Of a stretch of DNA of 64,000 bases, positions 26,966-38,090 are shown one piece after another. The number at the start of each line of letters is the position of its first letter. Position 1 is the stretch's first letter. Under the pieces are notes generated by a model that was not told the origin of the DNA, did not search any database, and saw only the letters and a program-made list of their open reading frames with translations. The stretch covers positions 26,216,501-26,280,500 of the forward strand of contig NC_088787.1 of assembly GCF_949628265.1 (NCBI RefSeq), in the 5' to 3' direction. The translations under genes were made by a program, and so were the position numbers. The stretch comes from Cloeon dipterum. Lineage: Eukaryota > Arthropoda > Insecta > Ephemeroptera > Baetidae.

Positions 26966-28832
26966 GTCATTTGTACACAACATTCATTAAATACATTCCT
27001 CTATTATTCATCAATTATTACTGCTTCCTTATTTTTAATAATGGATTTCGCATATTAATCACATCTTACTCTCAGCAGCGTTAGTACTTTTTTATAATCC
27101 GAGTGTGTCATTCATGTATATAATATTATGTATATTGACAATGTCCCGAAGCAACAACAGTGAGAGCTGACGAATAATGCGTGTGAGAGTGTATAACATA
27201 CTTCCGTCAAAAAAGTAATTGCACACAAAATTGATTACTGCTGCATTGGTTACAAAACATTATTTTTTCTTCTACGGAAAAACCGCTCCTGTCAGTTAAT
27301 ATACTAAACATTGATGATATATGGCATGTACAGGAAAGTTTCAATATCTTATTTCATCTCTGAATATAAAAACAAATCTCCTTGAAGTTGATCATAAACA
27401 ATTTTTTTGCGGTGTTTTACCTAAACTCACGCGGTCTTGTGTTAACTTAAATGCATGTTGGTGCCGTGATTATTTGCGTAACTACTTATTTTGCCAACAC
27501 AATTCGGTCCAAGTGTATTGAGTGCTTCTTTTGCGTTTGCAAAGATGAGCCTTGATGGCTTCAATCTGCGAGACATCAATGTTGCCAATAAACTTTCAAT
27601 TTCAGTGGAAACAAACATCCAGAATTAAGTATTAGCTGCCGTTACGTTTTCCCTCAGAAAAGAAGACAAAGGAAATATGAAGTATGAAGATTAAGTAGAG
27701 CAACTTGGTCAGCGCCGTGTTACAATGAAAATTAAATACAATAAATACCAGGATAAAGAAGAGAAATTTAGTCTGGCAGTTAGGTTTGAACATTCACTCT
27801 TTCAATAGACACGATTCATGACCGCATAAAATGCAGAACCCAGGAAAAACATCATTATTTGCATATTTTTGTGGTGAACTGACTGTTGCGCCAGGTCTTG
27901 TGCACCGTGCACAGCATATATCTCTTTCAACCGTGAAATGAAGATTTAATTGAAATCTTGAGATTTTTTAACAAAACGTGTTGCGCCCGTTCACAAGACT
28001 TAAAGAAAAAACACTCATTTCTTAAATGCCGTGTTCAAAGTAGAAATTAATGTAGCAAGGATAATTGCTAAGGTTAAGGTTTCTGTTTGTCAATCGAAGA
28101 CGGGAGAAATTTTTGATATGTTTGGTCTGCTCACAACAGAATTGCTTCCGAATTAGGCCACAGTACAATGGCAGAAAACCGATTTTATAAAATATTTGTT
28201 CAGCAGTAAAGTGCTGGCGAAATTAGATAAGTCTCTAAAGAGAATATAACAACAAATAATGCTGAATTTAGAAAAAACCACTCCAGTGAAAATCTTTAAC
28301 TTAATAAACCAGTCTCAAATATTCCAGACCTTAAAGACGCTGAAACAAAATAATCTAAAATGGATTAACTTGTAAGAAAATAGAATCAAATTCGCCGTGA
28401 TGCCAACTAACTTGACGTTTTGATTATGCGTGCTAGAATATATTCACATCAATAAGCTCTAAAGATTTCATCGGCAAATTCAATTTTCCTAAAACAAACT
28501 CTACTACTATCATGGCGTGATGATGCACAATTGCTCCATAAAGGCGCTAATCATTATTGTAATTGACCAATTCGCTTAAAAAATTTCTTACCTGGCATCA
28601 TGAAAGCTAGGCCAAAAAAATATATGGCACAATTGCTCAGAGCTAAGAGGCTTTACACGGTAAAAATAGGTAAAACGAAGAGCTGTTAAATAAATTGCAA
28701 ATCAAGTGTGATAATTTGACTAGCTGAATATGAGGAAGTTCCTGGCTGGGCGTCCTAAACAGGGAGTCTGGCCTTCCGTCGTCTGTGGTGCTTGAACGGC
28801 ATATTCGCGCGCTTGGCGCCGCGGGCGTGCTG

Positions 28833-31800
28833 TCAGGTCACCATAGTGTCGCTAAGATCCATTTTCAACCACCCAGGAATATTTTGATGGCCCAGTCTCT
28901 TCAACAGTTTCACCAGAGCCGTGTTGTGTGACAAATAATATCTCTGTGAACAACAAAAATTTATTTGGAGCAAGTTCAAGCCAGAATATAAATGAAAAAT
29001 AAAATTAATTTTAACTGCATACTTAAATTAAGTGGGGGAAGCAGTAAATTGAGTTTGTATTTGGCACATATTTGAATTTCAAGGACTTGTCTTTGCAAAA
29101 TGGATATCGTCAAAAGATTTGCTATGAGCTGCAAGCAAACATTCTTGGATCTTACCTGAAGGAGCTTCAAAGACCGCTCATCCATCTGAGGATATTTCCG
29201 ACCTTTGCTCCGCCCCAGGCACTTGGTTTTATCTTCATTGATAATTTGACAGTAGAATCCCTTCTTTTTATCAAATCTGCAAAAAATAATCAATGCGTAC
29301 AATCGCATGAGAAAGGGCAGCTTGAAGCAACATACCGTAGATGCGTTGCATAATCAAAAGGAGGCGTAATCTTGAGGAATTTCTGCACACTGTTCATAAC
29401 ATCTACAGGCGCAGTTCGCAGTTCTTCCCCGTCAATGATGAACAACTGCGACGAACTATAATAGGTCAGCCACCGCTCCAGGTGCTGAGAATATTTTCCC
29501 GGCAGCAAGCATCTGTCAATTAGAGAAATTAAGAAGCTTGAAACCTCTTAAGAAATTAAAAAATTTTCAATTTTACTTCCTGAAAACGTTTTTTCACTGA
29601 TCAGAAGAAAAAAAAAATTGAAAAATGGAATCTTCTGTTGTTCAAAGACCTCAATCTAGAAAAACTTAACACTCTTAGTCTCAATTTAAGGTTGGGGTTT
29701 GCAGATTTGAAAATTCAATTAATTTCAATTTTAAGGAATTCTGTCTTGAACACCTTCTATTAATTTACCGATTTCTGAGGTCTCTCAGTGGTCTGTTGGA
29801 GGACTCAGACGCAGTGATGACCTCATAGAAAGAGTAGTTGAGAGCCACTTGGTCTCCGTGCGCGCGCATGTGCTGGTACCAGCTGTAGGCCCGTTTGGCA
29901 GGCGAAATCAGGATAGTGACCAGCTTCGCCTGCGGTAGCAGAGCGTGCGCCCGCTTTGGCACCTGCTCGCCGTCAAAGTAAGTGGCGCTCTTCTCAAACA
30001 GGTACTGCGAACTCGAGTTGATGGGAACAGGAAAGAAGCCCATGTACCTGGGTTAGAATTAAACATAACCAGTTAGTTAAAGACGCATTCCCGCACAAAG
30101 TTACCAATCAAGGCCCCGGTAGTAGTTTTTCCCATTGAAGAACTGAATCTCTTCAAACGTATCTATGCTGTTCAAATTGCTGTTTATATTCGGGTGCATA
30201 GAAAGGAATGAGTACAAGGCAGTGGTGCCCGTTTTCTGCGGCCCAATCACCAGGAAGTTGGGTAGCTGCTGGCACGTTTTGTTGTGAGACCAAGTCTTTA
30301 TGTGCCGCGAGTCATCACAAGGGTTCTGCCATGAAGACAAAGTTCATTTTATGTATTTTAAACCCTAGAAATCTTACCCCCCAAATTGGATCCTCCTCCT
30401 CTGGGAACATCTGAAAGTACTTTTCGCCCAGCTCAACAGGCAAAGTGCTGAGTAGACGCAGATTGGTCCAACATTGTGTAAACTTGAGGACAGATTCAAA
30501 AGTGTACAAGGCGAGCCGGTCATTCCCATAATTAGACATGTGCGTCATGAATATATTGATCTGCAAAATTAGCTTATTTCCTTATCTGATTCAAGTTAAA
30601 ATTATATAGACGCACTGGATTAAATACGATAGACTGGAAGAGTTCGCCGCCTTGAATGTTTTCATCCAGCTTCTCACGGCCCCCAGGGTACTTTTCTATT
30701 AGATACGTGTGTGTAAACAGGCCACAAGTTTGTCTAGGCAGGACCTGCGAACAAGAAAATTCAGTCTCCGAACCATCAAATGCTGCGTAGATCAAACCAT
30801 AATATTCCGGTGGATGAATCCACGCCTCAAGCGAGCCGGTCGAAGGTGCGGGTACTCTTCAGTGGAGGTAACTTTAACGTTCCACACCTTTTTCCACGCC
30901 TCGTACAGATATTCGTGAACAGGGTAAACGCCTGCATGGTGAGGCGCTACAGAGTACCCTGAGTCTGTGGGTATATTTTTCTCCTGCGCAAGAAACATTG
31001 ATAAAAACAATTTACACCAACTATGTGAGAGCGTACTGTTGCAAAGTTTTTGTTCAGCTTCATGTCCATCTCCAAATGAGTATAGTTGTCATACAAGTGC
31101 GGTTGCTTGTGATTCCACATGTGGCTAAACCACGAAAAGTCGTCAATGTGCTCTACGATGATTCATAATTTTATTTCATTCTTAATTTCTTTGCTGCCTT
31201 ATTATTTACCCATTAATAAGTCTTCTCCAGCATTTTCTTCGTCAGTTCCATGGTGGAAATACATTCCCGAGAATCCCAAATTGAATTTGAAACCAGAAAC
31301 CATGGCTTGCAATCTCTTTTGGGATGACAACAACGCCTAAATTTAAATTAACATGAAATACAGCCAAACAATATTTGAATTTAATAATAATGATAAATGG
31401 AATTAAATAAATAAATTATAAAAGTTGAGTTTATATACAATTTAGTTTAAATTCTGGTTAATATGGCTTACAACTTATATATCTGATCTTGCATCAAATT
31501 TCACTTTGACCTTTACAACATTGAAATTTTTAAAATCTAAAGAATGAATTTACATCAAATTTGTGTTTGGTTCAAAATTAATTTTGCCATCAATTCTGAC
31601 TCTAGACAGGCGTATTCTGGTTTTAGGAACAAAAAATACTAAAATTTATTAGAATTTTCAGGAAAACTCCCAAATATTTATAGCATATCTCACCTCCACG
31701 TCAGGTGGTTTGAGTCTGGTGCCCTTTTCACCAACAAAAATGTCATCAATGTCAATAAGTACGTATCGGTTGAGGCCGAGACTGATCTGGCCCTGGCTCA

Positions 31801-33939
31801 GGTGGGTCAGGGCATCGAGTAAGAGCAGCCGGTGCAGCCAGAAGCCAAGCCCAGAGCCAAAGAGCACGCGCTGGATGCCGTCGTAGGTGCCGTGGTCCTG
31901 CACCACCGTGTACAGTAGCCGCGCAGCGCCGTGATCACTGACAAACGGAGACGGAAGCTCTGAATTCGGCGAAGCCCACTCCAGCGGCTCATAGGTAGAG
32001 TGGTTCGGCGCGAACACAGTCCAGTCATTGCCCGGCAGGTTGCCCCACGCTGTCTCACCAGCACGCGTTAAGCGCAGCACGTTTGAAGCTGGGTTCAGGG
32101 CTGCGTTCTGTTTACCAAAAATAAAAATATGTTCATGTCAACAGTGTCGGAGAATGCACAGCCGGTGGAAGTGTAAACGACAGAGAGCGATCGCAGAGAT
32201 AATGCCGCTCCATTTACGACACTATTAGTAAACTTCTATTATTTGCGATTATGCAGCACTCCAACTATTGCAAATTGACTCAACTTTATTTATGCAACTG
32301 ATTCACTCTTCATCAGTTGTTAACTGTTGGAATTGCACGCATACAAGCTCTATTTTAATTGTTATTTTAAAACAAAAATGACTGACACAAAAGATAAATT
32401 TTTTTAAATAAATATGGTCCAAATTTAATATGTTTCAAACAAGTTCCAAGCTCCCCTAGTCCACAGATAAAAAAAGTCAAACTCGCCTTCAAGTTCATCT
32501 TGGTGTGCACAAAGATTGGGAATCCTTTGAGCTGGGAACCTATCAGCACTTCCTCACTGGCTGGGTGGAATCCTACCACACCAACACCATACTCTCGGCA
32601 ATATTTGTCCAGCAACTCGCGATTCCAGTTATCCATAGTGAGGTACTTGGTAAGGTTCTCGAAAACGATCACCGCGAACTTGCCTTTGTCCAGATTGGTC
32701 AGCACCGGCAGAGACTTGCCCACCACATCCACCTTATACCTGTCAAAAACAAATCTTCCATGAACGATAATCACGAATTCCAAAATATTTCGCAAATAAC
32801 ATAAATGATTTGAAATACAATTGTGCGTGCATAGAAGCGGTGTTAACTTTTAATTAAGTGTATAAGCGCAACAAATAAATGATTTTATTCAAAATTTAGT
32901 TGAGAAATGAAATGAATATTTACTTGATCCTGTTGTGCACCAGCAGTTCCGCGATGTCTCGGCCGAGGCGGGAGTATATTGTTTCGACAAAGAGCAGAAC
33001 CTTTGCATCGATCCTCAGCTTGGTCATGGATCGGTGTTCAGGCTGCTTGCTCAGGTTGCGCCTGGTCTCAGTCAATGCTGAGCAAGTGATCTGCAAAGGT
33101 AGAAGTCTCGGCTCTTTCCACGCACTGCTGCAAAGTGAAGACAAATTACATTTGTCTTTTCTATTATAAAAATATTTCAATTGTAAAAATTACTGTTTAT
33201 GAGAAATTTCCAAGTTTTGATAGTACAATATCAATCTGAAATTTGCTAGAAATTTTAATTTTAGACATTACCATGATTAAAACTGAACTTTATTCTGATG
33301 GAGAGTTAGTAAATATCGTAATGGATAGGATGGATACTTGTATCAATTTTTTAATTTCTTGTGCAAACAAGTATCACACATTAAGACAGCAAAATGTACG
33401 AGACATTCTGAAAGCAAATCTTTTTATTATTTTCCACCAGAGCTGTTGTTAAAAGTTTCCAAGAGTTAATTAATGAATTTCTCTGAACCAAGTCGTGCCT
33501 GAGCTATTGAGAAAGATTATTTGGTAATAATGTTTGGAGCTTCTTTAACAAATTAATTTTGAGCTCCTTTATTTCTCGTGATGTTCAGGTTGACACAATA
33601 TCCATTCTTCCTTTCTTGGAAATCGTGTAATACATCGTGATTTACAGCCACTCACCTGATGGGGAAGACAGGGTTTTCAAAGTAGAAGATGACAATATTG
33701 TAGGTGATGGACATTGTGATCAGCACCAGCAGGACAGTAAGGAAGCGGCGCGCGGTGAGGAAGCGGCAGCTCTGCACCAGTCTGTGCCAGCAAACTGAGA
33801 GCCAGCGTTGCCCATCCTGACGCTTCCTCCACCTGTTTTTGGCGCCCACCCACCCTGACGCAAGGTGTGGGCGCGTTGAGTCTGAGCACGTCTCCAGCAG
33901 AGCCTCATGGTCATCGTCGGCTGCATAATCCGACGGCAT
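28833..33939 (-). CDS. sfl: Heparan sulfate N-deacetylase/N-sulfotransferase (sulfateless)
   Basis: Fourteen exons: 33939-33656, 33127-32924, 32739-32487, 32107-31694, 31336-31210, 31152-31037, 30983-30798, 30744-30616, 30560-30378, 30325-30105, 30047-29769, 29512-29336, 29276-29156 and 28943-28833. They encode 934 residues. A cytoplasmic tail and one signal-anchor (about 67-88) indicate a type II Golgi protein. The deacetylase half carries [23 protein letters not shown] and [15 protein letters not shown]. The sulfotransferase half carries the PAPS-binding loop [10 protein letters not shown] (660-669, catalytic Lys663) and the C-terminal [11 protein letters not shown]. NDSTs replace N-acetyl by N-sulfate on heparan sulfate, which controls FGF, Wnt and Hedgehog signalling. 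The third intron starts with GC. The second exon has a tandem CAGCAG acceptor. Confidence 0.97.
32485..32486 (-). other. GC splice donor, sulfateless intron 3
   Basis: Exon 3 ends TTGAAG at 32487 and the intron opens GCGAGT. The acceptor is at 32109-32108. Using the GT four bases further on would break the frame of exon 4, which is firmly set by conserved sequence. Confidence 0.82.
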
Positions 33940-35334
33940 TTCGGTCTCTACTTGGCACTTGGTGAGTCAGCAGCAACAGAGTGTTCCATCGAGGGCTCTT
34001 CTTTTTTCAAAGCACGTACTTGCTGTTTACAACACATACTTCCGCCACTTGGTGTGTTTTCTTAGCTGCATCATGAAGTAGTCTCTGTCACCCATGGCAC
34101 CAGCAATATTTCTCTCAGACTAAGCAATCGACAGTCTGAAATTCAATGTGGTAATATAGCACAAATACACAATTTTGTAGAAGGGACATTAGTGCCACAC
34201 AGTTTTATAATTTTGTATAAATATATACAAACACTATGATGCGGGATCTGAAGCTGACAAATTTAAAAAGTGACCTTTATATTACTTACACCCTTTTTCT
34301 TATTTGCAATTATTTAATCATAAGTAAAGTACATAATAATATCATCACAATTTTGGCACACAATCATGAGGAAAGATAATATCTATGTAATTATTACAGC
34401 CTGCAAGGTCTTCAAAGCAGAAGTTTGGGGGCAAAATTGCTAATTGTTTTTTAACATATTTATACATACATAACACAACAGGAGAGGCAGCAACCAGTGA
34501 GGCTTCGTCGCCCTAGAGATGCGCGAGTTTTCCTACTGGAGCGTAAGCTCGCTTGGTGACCTAAGTTGTAATATTTATACTTTGCTCTTTAATCATCCAT
34601 CCTGCGTCCTACTCGTCTCTCCAGCTATGCAAAGGGGACAAAACAGAAACCCCAATGGTGGTCGACGTAGAAAAAGCAGCCTCTGATTGGCCACAATTCC
34701 AGCTCTTTGTTTTTCACTCGCTCTTTTATGTCACACAAAAGAAACAACGAATAAGCGCCATCTTGAAAAGCGCTTATTTCAAACAGCGCTCTTTGACATG
34801 AGGTTGGTTAAAGAAATAGTGAAGCACTACAAAGCTTGAAAATAGGCACAATGCGCTTATGCGCCATTTTAAATTTGCTCGAAATTTAAAAATAGAGTGT
34901 CGTGGTAAGGCTTGAACGTGCGTGATATATCAAATACCAAATTTAGCGCTTCATGTTATGGCTTTATTGATAACAACATACATCTTGTGTAGGACCTGCG
35001 TAGGACTGTTGCGGCTGTGCCGAGTGCCGAGACTGCCGAGGCCGAGTTTGGAGTGAAACCAAAACAATCAAGTTGATGTAAGAGTACCTGACTAAAGTGG
35101 TCAAAATTTGTAAGATATCTCTTCCTTAATCGTACTTTTAGTAAATAAATTTAGTCCGCTGCAACTCTGAATTGTGTTGCAATAAAGCTAACTCGCATTT
35201 TTTCACATTGACAAAACTAAACTTAAATGGGTTGAATTTCGTAGATTTCAAGCTTTCAACACCTCCAATTTTGCTCCCAATACATACAGCGGAGAATAAA
35301 ATTTTATGTTCATTGTCTTTTGTAGAGCAACACC
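33940..35334. other. Head-to-head gap between sulfateless and CPSF30
   Basis: This 1.4 kb region carries the divergent 5' ends. A TTTTGTAG acceptor nine bases before the CPSF30 ATG implies an upstream non-coding exon. AT-rich blocks dominate 34140-34480. No coding exon is seen. Confidence 0.6.
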
Positions 35335-37365
35335 ATGGAATTGATCGTAGCCAATGTGTCCGGGCACCAGTTTGACATCGAGGTTGCTCTCGAGCAGCAG
35401 TTTGGCGCTTTGCCGCTACCTTTTACAGGAATGGATAGTAAACACAAACTTATAATTTTATACTTGAGGCCTAAAACAATCTCATTCAAACAGAGTCGAC
35501 GAGTGCTGTTTGCGAGTTCTACCCCAAAGGAAACTGTGCGCGTGGCGCGGCGTGCCCTTTCCGACATGTACGCAGTGACCGCAGCGTTGTCTGCAAACAT
35601 TGGCTTCGAGGCTTGTGTAAAAAGGGAGACCAGTGCGAGTTCCTGCACGAGTTTGACATGACCAAGATGCCCGAGTGCTACTTCTACTCAAGATTTAGTA
35701 TGTTTTAATTGCTTTAATGAGAGTCAAAGCCTACATATAGAATTTTTTCCAGATGCATGCCACAACAAAGAGTGTCCATTTTTGCATATTGACCCTGAGA
35801 GCAAAATGAAGGATTGCCCCTGGTATGACCGAGGCTTCTGCAGACATGGACCTCTGTGTAGGCACCGGCATGTGAGGAGGGTTCTCTGCCTCAACTATCT
35901 GGCTGGCTTCTGTGCTGAAGGGGCCAATTGCAAACAAATGCAGTAAGAAATTCACCTCCTATTTTATTCTGATGTGTTACCAAAATTGTGACATTCCTAG
36001 TCCACGCTTTGAGCTGCCTGCAGCACCAGAAAACACTGCGAGCAAAGACATTGCACCAAAGCAGAAAAGTACCATCACATGCCACTTTTGCGGCGAGCAG
36101 GGTCACAAAGCCATGTTCTGCAGCAAGGCGAACAATGAGCATGACGGCCAGCGTGGTTCACTCTCAAGAGGACAGCACCAGGAGCATCACATTGAAAGTC
36201 ATCATAACAGCAATATGCCCTATAGAGATAAGGTACTGTTATTCTTTTCAGCTGGGAATATTCTCAGATTTTGATTATTTGGAATCTCAAGCACATAATG
36301 GTTCCAATGATTTTATTTTTATTTTTAATATTAATTTTTAACTTTTATAATTCCCGGAGCATAACTTGTATGCAAACTTAAGATTGAAATAGGAACAGGT
36401 TTGACCTGCATCATCTAAATAATTATGAGAAACGAGGAAGTGCAAGAAGGTTACCCTTTTAATATTATAAAGCAGTGTTATACTCAAGTGTAAAGTTGCA
36501 GCTTTTTAATGTGGCAAAATTGTTTGAATACATATTTTGTCAATGGAAATAGTTATTTTAAACGTCCTGAATAGTTTTATGTAATTATGGAGCGTTTCCA
36601 CAAGTAACCGAAAGTGAATTGTTTAAATATGCTCTTCAAAATCAATTTGGTGTCAATAGCAAAGTAGTAGGGCATGAAAAGTTATACCGTGGTGAAACTT
36701 TTTGTGGTTGTTCTCTACTAGGAGTCATGATATTCAAGGTTAAAGTTTTGTCTGGAAATTCCATTTTTCCAGAAAGTAGTGTAAAGTTTAGCAGTGGACG
36801 CCTCTTATTTTCCCTAATAACACATATAAATATCTAGAAAAAATAGTAACAATTCACATCCGTTCATATGTGGGAACAACCAATATGCTCTGTTGGATAC
36901 AACTTTTAACTTTGAACTACTATATTGTCAATATTAAAGTAACCCTCTTCAGGTAGTGTGGTATTCCAATTAGTGTTATCACCAATAATGTGCTTTGCAC
37001 AAGGATTCGTTACGGAAGTTAAATTGTTTTTAGTTCAATATGAGGGTTCATTCACCTTTCAAATCACGTCTAGCTTTCAGTTTTATCAAATTATATTTCT
37101 TCTTTCAGTTCCAGGGTTCCAGATATAATGATAGGTCAGGTGGTGAAGATAGACCAAGAAGAGATGGCCCAAAAATATTGAAGCCTTTGGACGAAGTCAC
37201 TTGCTTCAAGGTAATATAAATTAAATTATTATAAGGAGCAAATCCTTACATTGCTATATGTTTCAGTGTGGATGCAAGGGTCACTATGCTAACAAATGTC
37301 CAAAAGGCCACTTGGCTTTCTTGAGTCATAACGCAGGCACTATGGATCATGGGTATCAGAGGTGA
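35335..37365 (+). CDS. Clp: CPSF30/CPSF4 (clipper), mRNA 3'-end processing zinc-finger protein
   Basis: Six exons: 35335-35437, 35494-35697, 35753-35942, 36001-36232, 37109-37210 and 37267-37365. They encode 309 residues. Five tandem CCCH fingers occupy about 40-166; the second (VCKHWLRGLCKKGDQCEFLH) is nearly invariant. Two CCHC zinc knuckles follow: CHFCGEQGHKAMFC (about 189) and CFKCGCKGHYANKC (about 275). The protein ends soon after the conserved PKGHLAFLS. CPSF30 reads the AAUAAA signal through fingers 2 and 3 as part of the mammalian polyadenylation specificity factor. Human CPSF4 has one knuckle while fly Clipper has two, so the second knuckle fits an insect source. The start is the first ATG after a splice acceptor and aligns with the family N-terminus. 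Confidence 0.97.
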
Positions 37366-37367
37366 AT

Positions 37368-37373
37368 AATAAA
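37368..37373 (+). terminator. Poly(A) signal of CPSF30
   Basis: AATAAA begins two bases after the TGA stop (37363-37365). If used, the 3'UTR is only a few tens of bases long. Confidence 0.55.
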
Positions 37374-37403
37374 AACATTAAGTGTCGTTTATATAATTAC
37401 GCC

Positions 37404-37415
37404 TTTATTTTTATT
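37404..37415 (-). terminator. Poly(A) signals of CLIC
   Basis: Two TTTATT hexamers (37404-37409 and 37410-37415) read AATAAA on the minus strand. They are the first canonical signals after the CLIC stop, giving a 3'UTR of about 0.7 kb that would reach the CPSF30 tail. Confidence 0.5.
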
Positions 37416-38090
37416 GTAAAGAAAAGACTTGTGTGGTTAACCTTAGTTGATTATTGAGACATTTCCAAGAATTTTGAGTGGCTGTTGGGCACTTACAATC
37501 AGATGTCCCGAAGGTGGAATGATAGAAATGCGGGGACATCTGCAAATGCTACAGATTGTAATTTTCAATCTAAGTTAAAGTGAAAATAAGAAGCGCTATT
37601 TTCTAACGCACTGACTTGCTGTAAAACACTAGTAATTTATCCCTACTGAACTAGAAGAACAAAATAATAATATACAAAGAATTCGGTCATCACTGCTGAC
37701 AAGTTTGGCGTCTAAAATCTTCGAAAAAAAAACTTGAACACAAGAGAAAGAAATTACATCTCACAGTTACTTGCAATACTTTGAACTGTTCTTTCCATCA
37801 GCTTAATTTTAGTGGTTAGTTGAATAGATCAGCTTTTGCCTCAAAGATGCGTGTTGTGTTTTCGTGAACCGTAGAATAAACAATCATTGCGAACCGAGCG
37901 TAAGGCTAAAAGAAATTTCGGTTCAGGCACTTGAATAGATTTTGTCTGCCGCGGCAGTTTCCTCTTATCGATTGAAACAAGTTCAGATGTCCATTAATAA
38001 ACACACCCATCGTGAACATGCGTATGCGTAGTACACAATGAAACTAGGCTTGTGTGATTCATCATTGGACGCAACACGCGAGCAGAAAAT

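Larger units (their letters stand above)
24107..28832. other. Repeat-bearing intergenic interval between HHAT and sulfateless
   Basis: The left part (24107-25126) is the upstream side of HHAT. The middle (25127-26900) is a hAT-like element with its target duplication. The right part (26901-28832) has no exon-like frame and is probably largely the 3'UTR of sulfateless. Short open frames look like chance. Confidence 0.6.
37366..38090. other. Convergent 3' region between CPSF30 and CLIC
   Basis: About 725 bases lie between the two stop codons. No coding frame is seen. Poly(A) hexamers for the two genes lie close together at the left end, so most of this space is probably the CLIC 3'UTR. Confidence 0.6.
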
